Shown here piece by piece: positions 7,346 through 7,629 of a stretch of DNA of 7,629 nucleotides. The stretch lies in NCBI GenBank assembly GCA_020047885.1, contig JAIFNF010000321.1, positions 1 to 7,629 on the forward strand, given 5' to 3'. Position numbers and translations under genes: made by a program. This DNA is from Gammaproteobacteria bacterium (GTDB taxonomy: Bacteria; Pseudomonadota; Gammaproteobacteria; Competibacterales; Competibacteraceae). A model generated the notes under the pieces. The model made no database searches and was not told the DNA's origin. It saw only the letters and a program-made list of their open reading frames with translations. Within the stretch, counting starts at the first letter, position 1. Each line of letters opens with the position of its first letter.

Positions 7346-7379
7346 AAAAATCGGCTATTCCGGGCAATATCACCGGAAT
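7346..7379 (-). terminator. Possible terminator between the DUF29 gene and the small secreted gene
   Basis: Exact arms ATTCCGG (7357-7363) and CCGGAAT (7373-7379) enclose a 9-base loop. In the minus-strand direction the stem is followed after six bases by TTTTT (7350-7346). The stem is short and the T tract slightly distant, so this is a modest candidate for ending the DUF29 transcript about 70 bases past its stop. Confidence 0.45.
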
Positions 7380-7447
7380 GTGTGCGGGGTACTTTGCAAT
7401 CAACCCTTGGCGGTTCTGAAAGTTCAGGATCATTGGTTCTCCATCTC

Positions 7448-7629
7448 TTAATCGGGCCAATAGTCGCCGGTGATTTGGTCTACCGTGAATGAACACTCAT
7501 CAGGAAAGGTTGCCAAGGGCAAGCCGGTTTCGAGTGCAGCAATCTTTTTAGCTTGGTGGTATTCATCAATCGTCATCGCAGATACTTTGGATTTCAAACT
7601 CGGACTGTCTTTTAGCAGACGCCTAATCT
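7448..7629 (-). CDS. DUF29 family protein, C-terminal fragment (5' end beyond window)
   Basis: A partial reading frame enters from the right edge and ends at TAA 7450-7448, giving 59 residues. It opens RRLLKDSPSLKSKV and continues DEYHQAKKIAALETGLPL and then ATFPDECSFTVDQITGDYWPD. The pattern A.ETGLPL..FP..C.FT..Q....YWP at the C-terminus is the signature I associate with DUF29, a family of unknown function common in cyanobacteria and in some gammaproteobacteria, often in several copies. No start is visible. It is more AT-rich than the TRAP genes. Identification rests on this tail alone, so it is probable rather than certain. Confidence 0.72.
   Translation of the reverse strand, partial: IRRLLKDSPSLKSKVSAMTIDEYHQAKKIAALETGLPLATFPDECSFTVDQITGDYWPD

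Overview
The window looks like ordinary chromosome of a moderately GC-rich gammaproteobacterium. Clues are a fused RlmK/RlmL 23S rRNA methyltransferase, a YbaK/EbsC deacylase and a Tat-exported YcbK/MepK-type protein. A DUF29 tail at the right edge fits environmental gammaproteobacteria, but genus placement would be a guess. I see no tRNA, rRNA, CRISPR array, insertion sequence or phage gene.

Layout. (1) 1-2639, minus strand: ybaK followed three bases later by rlmL, which starts with TTG and runs off the left edge only a few codons short of its expected end. This is a translation-quality and ribosome-modification pair. (2) 2640-3001: a very AT-rich divergent intergenic region (70 G+C in the 300 bases 2641-2940, about 23%) full of inverted and direct repeats. 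It must hold the promoters of ybaK-rlmL (leftward) and of the murein endopeptidase gene (rightward). (3) 3002-3595, plus strand: a single Tat-signal, M15-like/DUF882 protein resembling E. coli YcbK (MepK). A strong hairpin lies between it and the convergent genes that follow. (4) 3683-6611, minus strand: a complete three-gene TRAP transporter operon, dctP-dctQ-dctM, read right to left. It has a hairpin-rich leader before dctP and another hairpin between dctP and dctQ. (5) 6856-7309, minus strand: a small secreted protein of unrecognised family with a GTG start. Its reading frame appears broken near the C-terminus, and a coding-like tail continues in the +1 frame. (6) 7448-7629, minus strand: the C-terminal 59 residues of a DUF29 protein.

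How the parts work together: the TRAP operon should import C4-dicarboxylates (malate, succinate, fumarate) with the Na+ gradient, DctP capturing substrate in the periplasm for the DctQ/DctM membrane complex. YbaK clears mischarged Cys-tRNA(Pro), and RlmKL methylates 23S rRNA during 50S assembly. The MepK-like protein would cut peptidoglycan crosslinks to allow wall growth. These modules are otherwise unlinked.

No clear new multi-gene system is visible. The items most worth a second look are the broken small secreted gene, the tandem hairpins ahead of dctP, and the repeat-dense AT-rich divergent region.
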